Notes: a model not told the origin generated them from the sequence alone. A stretch of 64,000 nt of DNA from Lactarius indigo (GCA_025766275.1 JAFKAC010000058.1:295138-359137), one strand, 5' to 3'. Numbered from the stretch's first letter, positions 10,284 through 21,465 are shown. A program made the numbers and translations.

Positions 10284-12346
10284 TTGTCTACACCCATGTC
10301 TGAACACTCTGATTCATCTGCTACTCACTCTGGCCAAGACTCCAGACCAATGCCTCCCACTAAGGAGGGGTTTGTAATCACACCACAGGATGCAACCATT
10401 CTTAGAGGCTATATGGATGACTTTGAGCAGGCTGATACACAGATGAGAAAGAATATTCTGGAGAAGGCTATGGGGGAACTGTATTGGAGGCAGCCTGCCA
10501 ACTCTGTGTTTGATAAGAAAGATGCTAGACAGGTATTGATATTCCATGCATGCTTATAAGTCTACTGATAGATATGCTTTACAGAAAATCAGAAAGTGGT
10601 TCTACAACCACTACTCCCCTCCTCATCGTCAGGTTATCAAGTTCACTCGGAGGTGGTCTGCAAGGAATGTCTTCTACCATGAGGATAAGGCACACATCAC
10701 TGTGCTTGCAGAGGAAATGTCCGGAGCTGTGCCTGGAACACAGGAATTCTTAGGTGCACTCCAGGAGGCAACCACTGAGTTATGGAAGAAGTTACCAATT
10801 GAGGAGCAGGAGCGCTTTGTGGAGACTGCTAAAGAATGGTCGGACAATGGCCCTCTGAAGGGCATTCAGGCCAAGTAAGTGAAGTCTCACCACTCCATGC
10901 ATCACACTGACTCACCTTCCAGAATGGCTTCAGCTGCTATCCATGGCCGGATAGTGAGAGACTTTCAAACCCAACTTTACAGAACATGTGGAGCTCGGTC
11001 TATAGTTCTCCTTGCATACCAGAAGGAGGATGGAACTCCACAGGTTTCAATGTATGTTGTTTATGTTACATTGCTGGCCGGACACTAACTGTTCTATTCA
11101 CAGGGATGAGTGGAATGCTGGTGTAGATGAAGGACTTGATTTCGGAGACTTCTGTCCTAACTGGAGGACCTCTGTGCTCTGGGATAAATGGAAGAAATAT
11201 AGCAGGCAGTGCTTTGGGCCAGGTTTGGAATGCATTCATCAACATATATGATTATCTCATAAGTGATACAGACGATGATCAGGGTGCTGAGAAGAACCAT
11301 GCAAGGACACTCAAGGCCCCTGTCCAAATCACCACTGATGTGACAGGGGAACCAGAAATTCCATCCATTGTCAAGGGTGGTGGACATCAAGCCAAGGTGG
11401 TTCAAACAGCGCTTAGGGACTATTGTACTGCCCATATTAGTGAGTGGTCTCCACAATATATATTGTATTCAGTCACCTATGTGGATATGTGCATTAGGGT
11501 TCATCTCTGGCAAGCATAATCTGACCATCCCTTGGGCAAAGCTATCCACAGCTCCTACTGCCTGGATAGAGGAAGAGTGTTATCCACCTGGATTTCAATG
11601 GGCAGACCCATCAAAAATACGATTGGATGATGTCCATGACCTTTTGATCTACTGGAGGCAGCGGAAGGAAGATGGACTGACTCCCCTCATCTGGAACCCA
11701 TCATGTGAGCTGCTTGCTGAAGCGGAGAAGACCTCCGAACATCTACCAACTCGGAGACGGTGCCAGACTCCTTCCACCTCTAATCCAGATGAAGAAGAAG
11801 AGGACTTTGCTAGAGACTTGAACAAGATCTCTGATCATCCTAGTCCGGAGTCATCACCGCTACAAATACTGCCTTCTCTGCATGCAGTGCAGAAGGGTCC
11901 TTCCAAATCCAATACTGAACATCCAGCCAGAGTAGGAGTAGAGTCTACTGAATGTCCAGAGCCTCCATCTGTCCCACAACACTCCTGTGGGTTTGGCCAT
12001 TGCTTCCATGTGCAGACTTCCACTCATCTGCTTATATAGCATACCTCCATGGTGCACATGGCAGTAATGCTCCACCCTCTGAGACGGCACCCACTGAATT
12101 GACACAAGACCCAGGTAAGTACTTTCACAAATGCTTTTGATAGTTAGCCATTCTATTCACACTGGAAGTAATCTAGCCAGAGGACTGTCAACCCATCAAG
12201 ATACACCAGGCCAGAGGATGGCACTCCTCCAAGTTCACCATGGGAGCACTTTAGCCTCTGCATCTGGACATATGTCAGAGGACCAACCACCTCATTCTCA
12301 CAGTCTGGGCAAGCGGCAGATCAAGAAGTCAGATAAAGCCAAGTAA
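10284..12346 (+). CDS. Eight-exon protein of the KDZ island (562 aa), possible HMG-like segment
   Basis: Recognised only as a multicopy protein type of mushroom-forming fungi; no assigned function. Exons: 10284-10532, 10585-10874, 10923-11051, 11104-11222, 11272-11439, 11498-11986, 12040-12114 and 12177-12346. The seven GT-AG introns are 52, 48, 52, 49, 58, 53 and 62 bp, and all junctions keep frame. The conserved core covers about residues 25-250: DDFEQADTQMRKNILEKAM, KIRKWFYNHYSPPHRQ, KFTRRWSARNVFYHE and a helical stretch ELWKKLPIEEQERFVETAKE that recalls the last helices of HMG boxes, a weak resemblance. The rest is Ser/Pro-rich with an acidic run (NPDEEEEDFA) and ends in a basic tail (LGKRQIKKSDKAK) that could be a nuclear signal. 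Seven consistent introns argue strongly for an intact, selected gene. Confidence 0.75.
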
Positions 12347-12608
12347 GACTATCTTTCTACATCTCACACAGCATTCTGACAGTTGTGAAGGAATATGGAC
12401 ACTGGCAGAGGTTCACAGAGGATTGGTCTGGGCTACCTTGAGAGACAGAATTAAACTGTACACTCTATAGCTACATATATTGGCTATCTATATCTGAACT
12501 GTGGACTGGCTACATAATATCATTTCTAATTTTCTGTCAGACTGTGATTCATATCACTCTTCCAAGTTGTCCTGCTGATAGATATGGTTGGAGCACACTA
12601 CTCACACA
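12347..12608. other. 3' spacer of the 562-aa gene
   Basis: A/T-rich, no coding sequence recognised. Leads into the 38-bp repeat array. Confidence 0.4.
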
Positions 12609-13009
12609 TCCGAGATTAAGTCTCAGATGGTGATCAATGGAACACGTCCGTGATTCTACCTCGGACAGTAATTAATAGAATACATCCGAGATTCTACTTC
12701 GGACAGTGATCAATGAAACACGTCCGAGATTCTACCTCGGACAGTAATAAATGGAACACATCCGAGATTCTACTTCGGACAGTGATCAATGGAACACGTC
12801 CGAGATTCTACTTCGGACATTGATCAATGGAACACGTCCGAGATCATACCTCGGACAGTGATAAATGGAACACGTCCGAGATTCTACCTCGGACGGTGAT
12901 CAATGGATTACGTCCGAGATCGTACCTTGGACAGTGATCAATGGAATACGTCCAAGATCGTACCTCAGACAGTGATCAATGGAATGTGTCTGAGATTCTA
13001 CCTCAGACC
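12609..13009. repeat. 38-bp tandem array with a stem-loop in each unit (about 10 copies)
   Basis: The unit carries GTCCGAG, a 7-base loop (ATTCTAC) and CTCGGAC, then AGTGATCAATGGAACAC. The two arms are perfect inverted repeats in many copies and change together in some of the later ones (TCTGAG with CTCAGA). The CCG and CGG triplets are 11 bp apart. The array marks the right end of the KDZ-like island, just before the truncated DUF6535 gene. Confidence 0.93.
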
Positions 13010-13294
13010 ATGTTTGATAACATCTCTGTGTTTACCTCTCAGATGTCAAGCACACATTCTATTTGGTACAGTGTCCGATCATATCTCTCAGATGCGGAAG
13101 CCATAAAAAGTTACCATTGCATGATTACTACGGAGCTGTTTGTAAATCTTGTCCGTCCGAACCGATGTCGGCTGGCCCATGAATCTTGGAAGGAATCTTG
13201 GGCGTCGGCCGACGTCGGCTAGCCCATGACATATCTAAGACTCTCACCGTCGGTTGGCCCATGAATGATGGAAGTCACCATCAATCATTATGTG
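13010..13294. other. Junction between KDZ island and DUF6535 block
   Basis: Contains three spaced copies of a box GTCGGCTGGCCCATGA (near 13168, 13213 and 13250), the last one abutting the point where homology to the intact DUF6535 gene begins. No gene recognised. The 5' part of the DUF6535 copy was lost here. Confidence 0.5.
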
Positions 13295-14484
13295 CGATCT
13301 TTCGTCTTGATAGCCCGTACTATACATCGCTTTCATCATCGGTGTGGCTCATTGCTATTGGGATTCGATATGTCTTCTGTCATATTCATTGGTGGTCCTA
13401 TAATTTGTGGTCCTATTTGTCGGTTAGAATTCTTCCTTGTCATTTTCACCGTCACCACCTCTTCCATTACAATTTTCGCCGCAGCGCCTTTCAGGCAAAC
13501 AGGTACCACCATCACAAGTCACTCTTGCAGGGCATGCAGAGGACAACTGAGGAAACTGCTCTGCTACCCCGATCAGAGATCGACACTCGCATGTTCATGT
13601 GGACGTTCGACTGTTTGGATGAAGATCACGAACTGGAGTGCTTCTTTTCCGGCTTACCTGGCATCCACAGCTCCAAGGTGGTCAAAGATCCTCTTCCCGG
13701 TCTCACTGAAGAGGCCAAAGACAAGCTTTCCAATGCATTGATCGGATTTTTCAACCGCACTTTCTCATCCGATTTGCTTCCCGGGTCTGTCAAAAACCAC
13801 CGGGCCACCATCTGCGCGAAAGCCCTTGACCCGCTGCAATTTCCCTATGCATTCTGGCATATCCTTCGCGGGGTCATTTCTGAGGATCAACATAGCGGAC
13901 TGCAAACCGCTAGATTTATCTGTGTCATGCGAGGTTGGTGCAGTGGTGGAGACCGAGAAACTGCATCACTTGGAGAGGCCATGTTCACCTGTCTTATTGC
14001 AAGAGCACAACGCCGCGACGACTCTTGGCTTATTTCTGCCCCCAATAAATTGGGAATCCCAGAAGCTGACCTCCGACGCTACACCACAGACGGCACCTTG
14101 TCACTTACAAGCTTGATTCTCATCGCTCGTCACCAATTTAGCCAGTTTGGGAAACGGTTCTTGCAAGATACCTGGTTCTCAGGAGTTCTAGAGGAAGCTT
14201 CGAAATTCAATGTGCAAGCTACATCACCCAATCTGCAGCACGACTTCTGTGCACTCTGGAATCAAATCGTCCTCAAAGTGCAGAATGACAGCGATCGGCA
14301 GATGGTGGCATTGATCCTCAGACCAATTCGGAAGGTATACATCACTCTTCATGAAGGTACTGATGCTGCCCCAACACGATTCTCCGCCTCTACCTTTGAT
14401 TATGACGCCATTCTGTTCGACCCAAGCTCGTATCCACTGTGCAATGCCGTTAGCCATATTCATGACCCTGCCTCTACAACCTTA

Positions 14485-15335
14485 GAGCCCGTCCGGTGCA
14501 AAGTCGCGCCTCGGAAATGGCCGCTCGCGACCTCTGTCTGACGAGTGGGATAAATCGGTCGGCTCCAGCAATTAAAAAAAAAAGTCGGACCGCCGAACGC
14601 ACCTCTCGGTCGCAACAGGCAAATAGATTTTTTATTTTTGTAACACGTGAGGTGTGACATTTGTAAGCGATGCGCTCGTATCAATAGTACAAGACAGGTT
14701 CTACCTGCGAATGTCACCCTGAGCAGAAATCTCTCGTTTGCCATAGCGTTGATGGAGGCGAACGAGGGGTTCCTGGAAGACGACATTGCCACCGCCGCGG
14801 AATGTATGACAGCAGATCCAACATCGCAACGTCCTACACTTCCCTCCTTGCTTCCCTCACCAGCCGCAAGGCGCACTCGAAGCTCATTCGGAGCACAATG
14901 GAGAAGTTCCGCGTTCGCACTTGTGCTTGCGACGACTCTCCTTGATACAACTTCCATACCCATACCATAGCATAAAGATTCTCAAGATGTGTATTGTAGC
15001 ATAATTGTAGACAAAGCCCGGCTCAAAGCCTTCAAATACACGAATTCTTTGATACAAGAGCTCAGGCGTTCAGCGATGATATAAGCGTGATTTGTCGTGG
15101 AAATTATATAATGTATGGTCACAGTCACATCCCGACCGAGCCATTCGAGCCCGACAACGAAAAAAAACGGGTCCATACCCGTTTTTTTTTTTGGCAGGGC
15201 GGTCGGGCGTGACCTTGCCGCGGTCAGGTGCGACAAACTGCACCGAACGGTCATGTTGCGGGGACCAACAAATAAAAAACAAATCTTTTTTTTTGGCTGA
15301 TGCCGGGCCCGACAAACCGTGCACCGGACGGGCTC
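14485..15335. mobile_element. 851-bp MITE, PIF/Harbinger-like (TTA target duplication)
   Basis: Terminal inverted repeats GAGCCCGTCCGGTGCA at 14485 and its complement ending at 15335. The flanks are TTA at 14482-14484 and 15336-15338. A 3-bp TTA/TWA duplication is typical of PIF/Harbinger transposons. Internal frames (14647-14970 plus; 14460-14963 minus) show no transposase motif, so it is taken as non-autonomous. It interrupts the DUF6535 copy. Confidence 0.85.
15159..15192. other. A-run/T-run hairpin inside the MITE
   Basis: Eight A residues, CGGGT, a 4-base loop (CCAT), ACCCG and a run of T residues form a nearly perfect stem of about 13 bp. It could fold in DNA or RNA or stop transcription. 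No functional evidence. Confidence 0.5.
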
Positions 15336-16133
15336 TTAGCTCACGCTGTCCCGCACGATAATAACGCGCCTCTCCCTGCCCCCCTTACCAGTCCTGATGC
15401 CCTTTCCTGGTCCATATTCCCACCTCACGTCATCGAAAGCCTCGCAGATATACCACTTGATGACTTCCACTCCTGGACCGCTCATCCGACGACCACCGAA
15501 AGCCTCTCATTTCTTGCCTCCTCACCAGATCCACCGACTGCCGATGCGTATGTCACCTCTGGTGGAATAATACCCCGCCCTACTTACGCAACCTTGACAT
15601 CTGCTCCTCCTCTTTTCACTACCTCGCCACCTGCTGCCGTTACCCTCCAACACAACGCAGACCTCATGACACCTTCTGATCCACCAAACCACCCTTCGGC
15701 TTCTTATCCAATTCTCTACAATACACTTCCTACAGGTTTTCCTCTGTCTTCGCACTTGCCCATGGCTCGATCTGACCTCTCGTCTTCTTACACAGAACTC
15801 CATCGTTCGAAAATAATCCCTACTATTCCCAGTGCTTCGACAGGGCCCGCCTCTGCATCTGATCTGCGTGCCATTGTTGAGGACGACGGCAGCCTGGAGC
15901 ATGGTCCACGCAATGAAAATGACATTCACGAACCCCCCTCTGCTATTCACGCAATTTACGCAAACACTCTGGTCACCCCAGATCCTCCACAGCACTCCCC
16001 GTCGGTCGCTGACATGGACCCGACCATTGCGAGCCTATCACCACGTGAACCAAATACTGAGCATACAGGAGACCACCCACCACAGCTCTTACATTGCCCG
16101 TATGATATAGTTTATCATCCCCCAGTCTCTTAG

Positions 16134-16369
16134 ATGCGAATGTACGATATATTCTTGTTGGACTCCCAATATCGTCATTACGGATATTATTCAATATTTT
16201 TTCTTTTTCTCATCTTGTATATATGTCGTCCTATTACATGGTACAAATACCGTGGCGAAATGTGTACGCTTGGTAGAATGGCAAGCCGTGAGCGAGGAGT
16301 AATAGCGACCCCCTTGAGTGGGCCGATGAGCGTACCTGGCAGAGACACGTAGCCTATGCTTGTGCAGCG
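16134..16369. other. 3' region of the DUF6535 copy
   Basis: A/T-rich downstream sequence, no gene recognised. Confidence 0.4.
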
Positions 16370-16720
16370 AGGACCGCATCAAGCTTGAAAAGTGCTTCGA
16401 TGTCGAAGAAGGTCTAATAGGACAAGGCGGTGGCTACCATATCACACAAGCTAACTGTCACCTGCAATGCGGGGTCTAGCGCACGGACATGTGTGAGCTG
16501 GTAGTGGTATGCTGTGTCTCTGACCGGAGAGTAAGGCGGTGAATCGAAGAGGCAGACGATGGGTATGACTATCCCGCTTTGGAAATGACGTTGACAACGT
16601 GCTCCAAGGAAGCGCTCTTCCCTGAAAGCGTAATCATCCTGTCTTTCAGCCACTTCTCGACGTCGCGGCGGGAGGCCCGGAGCACGGACAACTCGCCATT
16701 TGTGCTACATAGCGAGGAGC
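16370..16720 (-). pseudogene. Fragment of multicopy family C
   Basis: Minus-strand fragment related to the pieces at 18075-18520, 22540-23050 and 34440-34960. Readable pieces include RDVEKWLKDRMI, DSPPYSPVRDTAYHYQ, THVRALDPALQV and FDIEALFKLDAVLAA, in more than one frame. No named domain recognised. The recurring LKLDAVLAA-type signature and its position beside DUF6535 copies suggest a gene that was duplicated together with them. Confidence 0.55.
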
Positions 16721-18074
16721 GCGTCATTCCGACCAATGACTCATAAACAAAAGACGAAGGACAGATAGTTGTAGGAGGTGAAAGTGGGTTGGAGAAGCTC
16801 GTAAAGCTTTAGTGGACAAGAAACGAGGGCAAGAGGACGGCATAGCGAAAGGTAAACGCAGGCGCAGCAAGTTACTTGAATATGGACTCTTCGGTCAAGG
16901 AGTGACGCATGACGGATCAATCAATGCCTTCTTTTTCTGGAAAAATGGATCGGCAAAGGAGAGAGCGTAGGCTCTTTCTTGTCGCTTTCACGGATGTGTA
17001 GACGTTAGTGTAGACGAATCGTTAAGAAAACTGACACAACAGAGCCAAACAATCTTAATATCCGACTTGCGTCACGAAGCTTGCATGAAGTCAAGTCACC
17101 CCAATGCCATCGTCGTTCATACAGAGACTAACCCAGGACACAATCCGACTTTGCAGGATAACTCCGCATTCTCTTTCGCCAATATTCACTGGATTCTCGC
17201 TTAGGCCATGTCTATTCAGAAAATATGTGCTGGATATCGACCACTGGCGTTGAGTTATTGTGCTAGACACCTTGCGTGCACCCCGCAGACCATCTTTTTC
17301 GCCTGATTCTAAGTGTGAGTGATAAGCGCTAAGCGCTGAGTTCCCAAACAGAGTCCGTAAGGGACTCGACCACGACCACTTACGACTGCGCCTAGAACTA
17401 ATCATCGACCCCATAATATACGAATTTTTAGGCAACGCTCTAACCCAACTCACATTTATTTTTAAGCCTCGCAAAGTACCCGAAGCACCCTTGCCGATTT
17501 CTTATAACAGATGACGCTATGTCCTTCACGAGTATGGAAGTGCCTTACGAGGACCCGGCCATCTATGTTCACCATGGCTTAATACATAGTCCAGACCACG
17601 CTTCGGAATCTGCAATATTGTATCGCAGCAGTGAGCTAAAGTACCTCGTCAGTGACCCTTCCATCCGACAATTGCGTTGGTAGGAGGAAAGGAAGGCGAA
17701 TTTGGCTGCGAGAAGTCATGAGTGCAGTGTTAAAGAGTGCGAGACGATCGCCGCCGCAAAGGTCGAACGAGGAGTCGAATCGAATGTATGCGCAGCGCTG
17801 CGGAACCTCTGACGGTCTGAGCGGGCCTGTCGGTTAACAAGCCGCCGCGCGGAATCGCTTTATTTACAATAATTACAACGTATGGTTATTACCAAGGAGA
17901 AAAGGAGGGCGGTGGAGAGCTCACTGCCATGGCCTAGAGTTTGGCTTGGATTGCGTGCACCTGGGGCGCGGCGGTTACTTGCACGTAGGTTCTAGTTGGT
18001 GCTCTGGAATTCGTTGCTGGCGAGAATAAGTAGACGCACTTTGCGCTCGAGCTGAGTGGCATCCAGAACTGCAT
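16721..18074. other. Unannotated spacer
   Basis: No supported gene. A 127-codon minus-strand frame (17091-17474) has no recognisable motif, intron or paralogue in the window. Probably decayed intergenic DNA of the DUF6535 block. Confidence 0.4.
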
Positions 18075-18520
18075 TTACTTGATGTATTTTTTGTGCTGTT
18101 GTCAGGGCCGGGCGTCGAACAGAGACAGATTCTCGGGATACTACGTACCGTGCTCCCCGGTGTTATCTACATGCGCGTGCTGTCAAGCGTGCGCTCGCTA
18201 AGCTCTCTACTTAGTGATATCCAGAGTACAAGCAGCAGGTGCAATTACGCAGCGAGGACAGCATCGAGCTTCAAGAGCAGGACGAAGTTGAAGATGGTCG
18301 GGTCGGATAGGGCCGTGGCGACAACGTCAATCACGGCGTGCTATGCCGCTTGCGGTGCGGTCTCTGCACGGAGATCAGGGGTCAGTTGGTGAAGCAGAAA
18401 GAGAGGCAGAGACCGTACAGCTGCCTCGCTTCGGAAAACACGTCGACAAGGCGCTCTTCTCCGGGGGAGTGAACTCCCAAATGAGCCACTTCTCGACATC
18501 AATGCAGGAGACCTGCAGCA
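18075..18520 (-). pseudogene. Fragment of multicopy family C
   Basis: Shares with the other copies the run GCAGCGAGGAC plus the flanking GCATCGAGCTT region, and minus-strand peptides such as SCIDVEKWL and LLKLDAVLAA. Interrupted by stops. It lies about 130 bp left of the foldback element. Confidence 0.55.
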
Positions 18521-18653
18521 TGTGCAGCTTCGTTTGTGCTGGCGAGATCCATGGGAAGTGTTGGAGACCGGAAGACGGACAGCAAATTGTCGTGGGAGCG
18601 GATCTGGCAGACTTCAGTTGTGTTTTTTGCGGACCTACGGTTACGCGGTCACG

Positions 18654-19503
18654 CTCAGTAAAAAAGGAAAAGTCAGTCTGGGTCAATTCTCGGTCAATCG
18701 GTAACGGAAATTTTGCATATTGACCGTTTTAGGTCATTTTACTGTCATTTTGACTTTGGCTGACTTCCGGCTGACTCAGAATAGCCGAGCGTCCGATAGT
18801 CATTTCTGGAGAAATCCATAGTCAACTTTTGTCATTTAGTAGTCATCTCAGGTCCGATCCAAGTCATCCCACAGTCAGTTCTAGTCCAATTTTGCCAGAA
18901 AATCCCCATTTATTGCAAAATATACAGTAATATACAAAGCAACTATGATTATAAGAGAGCGACATGGGACCTGCGTTGGCGTTCAGAACTCCACCCCCGC
19001 CAGCGTTGTCATTGGGGTGCAGCCGGGGCATCTGGGTGAATAGAGCACGCCGCTACCGCCATCACAATTGTTTGTGGTTGGGATTCACGGCGACGTTGAC
19101 AGAGTGCCCCTCCCCCTCCCCCTTTTCCTGCCAACATCCCGCTGCAGCTGCGCCGTCTGCGCCGTCCTCATCCTCATCGGCCTTGTGGCATGTGCTGCTC
19201 AGTCGGCTTGCGTTGGACCCCCAGCAGTGATGGCTGTAGTTGTGAGTGGCTATGGGTGCACATTGGGTGGCGAGGCATTGCAGATGGTGGGTGTGGTGGG
19301 GTAGCTATTGCAGCCAACGTGAACGCAATGTCAACTTAAAAAAAAAAAATACTCAACTTTTTAATTTTATTTTTTGTTTGCTTGTTTGTGAGGGCAGCAC
19401 CGACAATATCTTGTGAACATGTGCCGACAGGTGCACATTGGTCTGTACAAGGGGGAGTCAGTTGTGCACCCAGGGGACAGGTTCAAGAGGATGTGCACTT
19501 ACA
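18654..19503 (+). repeat. Left arm of the foldback element
   Basis: Inverted copy of 20611-21465. It differs by small indels, for example in the C-rich run near 19105 (shorter here). Confidence 0.88.
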
Positions 19504-20037
19504 ATTAAAACATTTAGCGACGTGGCGGCACTTGGGCGTCCTGGTTGTCTGCTATGGGGAAAGAACAAGATTGGGGTCGACAAGGTAGCTGTCTTGAATG
19601 TAGACTTGAAGTAGAAGGGACAGTGGCATGGATTTATAAAGATAAAAATAAAAAGCAGCAGTAGCAAGGAAATCAGAAAAACAGAAGGAACGGAGTTGGA
19701 TTCAGATGAGTTTTGGACTTAGACAAGTGCGTCCAAATGTTCCGCAATGAAACTTGGATGGAACGAGAAAAACCTTCCCACGCTCTGCCTTTACTTGCCA
19801 AATCATCGCCTTTGACAAATTTTGCATAATTTACTGCGCCCTTGTTTTGCACCCACTTTCCCCCCCATCTTTTTTTTTTTTGTCACACCTACAGACTCGA
19901 CTTCTACTGCCTCATTCACCCTGTTGCCACGTAGCTGCCATAGCACCCCACCCTACCCCAGCTGTCCCGGCGTCTCCGTCCTTCGTTGATGCTGCTAGCC
20001 CAGGCACCACCACGTCGACACACTGGGAGGTTGTGAG

Positions 20038-20610
20038 TGATGAACAGCACACATAGATAGCATACTCACAGAGTGACAAAGTATTCTGTGGTGAGATAGG
20101 CTGGGTGGCTGGAAGCAGCAACAGGGAAGTCTTGACAAGGTAAAGCAAAGTGTCTGGCACACAAGCAGTGAGAACTGATGTGGACCAGGAGCGTACATGG
20201 TACTCTACTTATACACTTTCTGGTAGTGACACTGTACAAGGGATGTAACACTAAGTCACGCCGTACAAAGAAGTATTGTTCTACAAACGGACAAAGGAGT
20301 GGACGTTCTGAGAACAAGGAAAGAAAGGATAAGGAGAGTCCAGAAGCAAATGATATCATAGTGACATCATAATAAAGATAAAGCTAAGTACGGAACAAAG
20401 GAAAGTACAAAGGCGTTTATACAACGCAGAGTCCGGATGTATGATGTCATTAGAAGTACAGTGATGTCATATGTGACGCAATGATAAGTCCAGATTGTAC
20501 AGATCAAAATAGTATCTAATCTACAAGTCCTGTATATCTAATCTAAAGCAGTCCATGCTGCAAGTCCGGTCCGTACGAGCCACTAAGTGCGCAAGGGTCA
20601 CTTATCAACA
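20038..20610 (-). mobile_element. Solo LTR (family L, copy 2) with 5-bp target duplication
   Basis: 573 bp, flanked by GTGAG at 20033-20037 and 20611-20615. It lacks one copy of the internal duplicated segment seen in the other two LTRs, which accounts for most of its shorter length. Inserted at the inner end of the right arm of the foldback element, hence younger than it. Confidence 0.93.
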
Positions 20611-21465
20611 GTGAGTGCACATCCTCTTGAACCTGTCCCCTGGGTGCACAACTGACTCCCCCTTGTACAGACCAACATGCACCTGTCGGCACATGTTCAC
20701 AAGATATCGTCGGTGCTGCCCTCACAAACGAGCAAACAAAAAATAAAATTAAAAAGTTGAGTATTTTTTTTTTTTAAGTTGACATTGCGTTCACGTTGAC
20801 TGCAATAGCTACCCCACCACACCCACCATCTGCAATGCCTCGCCACCCAACGTGCACCCATAGCCACTCACAACTACAGCCATCACTGCTGGGGGTCCAA
20901 CGCAAGCCGACTGAGCAGCACGTGCCACAAGGCCAACGAGGATGAGGACGGCGCAGATGGCGCAGCTGCGGCGGGATGTTGGCAGGAAAAGGGGGAGGGG
21001 GAGGGGGAGGGGCACTCCGTCAACGTCGCCGTGAATCCCAACCACAAACGATTGTGATGGCGGTAGCGGCGTGCTCTATTCACCCAGATGCCCCAGCCGC
21101 ACCCCAATGACGATGCTGGCGGGGGTGGAGTTCTGAACGCCAACGCAGGTCCCATGTCGCTCTCTTATAATCATAGTTACTTTGTATATTACTGTATATT
21201 TTGCAATAAATGGGGATTTTCTGGCAAAATTGGACTAGAACTGACTGTGGGATGACTTGGATCGGACCTGAGATGACTACTAAATGACAAAAGTTGACTA
21301 TGGATTTCTCCAGAAATGACTATCGGACGCTCGGCTATTCTGAGTCAGCCGGAAGTCAGCCAAAGTCAAAATGACAGTAAAATGACCTAAAACGGTCAAT
21401 ATGCAAAATTTCCGTTACCGATTGACCGAGAATTGACCCAGACTGACTTTTCCTTTTTTACTGAG
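20611..21465 (-). repeat. Right arm of the foldback element
   Basis: Reverse-complement copy of 18654-19503. Its inner end coincides with the LTR insertion site. Confidence 0.88.

Larger units (their letters stand above)
13295..16133 (+). pseudogene. DUF6535-family membrane protein gene, 5'-truncated and split by a MITE
   Basis: DUF6535 proteins are multicopy membrane proteins of Agaricomycetes with no known function. From FRLDSPYYTSLSS onward this copy matches the intact gene at 23254-25990, including TFDCLDEDHELE, FFSGLPG and FCALWNQ. The N-terminal half with the membrane segments is missing upstream of about 13295. Inside the C-terminal, Ser/Pro-rich part the frame is interrupted at 14484 by an 851-bp element with a TTA duplication. 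Removing the element and one TTA joins the two halves in one frame down to the stop at 16133, so the insertion hit a frame that was still open. The long open frame suggests that the truncation and the insertion are both fairly recent. An upstream ATG could give a truncated product. Confidence 0.85.
18654..21465. mobile_element. Foldback DNA element with arms of about 850 bp
   Basis: 2812 bp bounded by CTCAGTAAAAAAGGAAAAGT and its complement. The flanks are the 7-bp direct repeat GGTCACG at 18647-18653 and 21466-21472, consistent with a target-site duplication. The arms (18654-19503 and about 20611-21465) are near-identical inverted copies, and the original spacer is about 530 bp. A solo LTR (20038-20610) is nested at the inner edge of the right arm. 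The outer parts of the arms are rich in TGAC/TGACT words. The arms each contain an 88-90 codon frame (MGPALAFRTPPPP...), most likely incidental. No transposase is encoded, so it would depend on a trans-acting enzyme. Superfamily not determined: the 7-bp duplication is unusual and 8-9 bp would have suggested hAT or MULE. Confidence 0.85.

Noticed and set aside
12609..13009. CRISPR-like array
   Set aside because: The 38-bp units are contiguous with no unique spacers, the host is a eukaryote and there are no cas genes.
14460..14970. Transposase gene inside the 851-bp MITE
   Set aside because: The frames on both strands lack DDE or Myb motifs and the element is too short for an autonomous Harbinger.
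18964..19230. 88-aa proline/serine-rich protein in the foldback arms
   Set aside because: Present in both arms only because the arms are copies; the C-run indel changes its length and no family was recognised.
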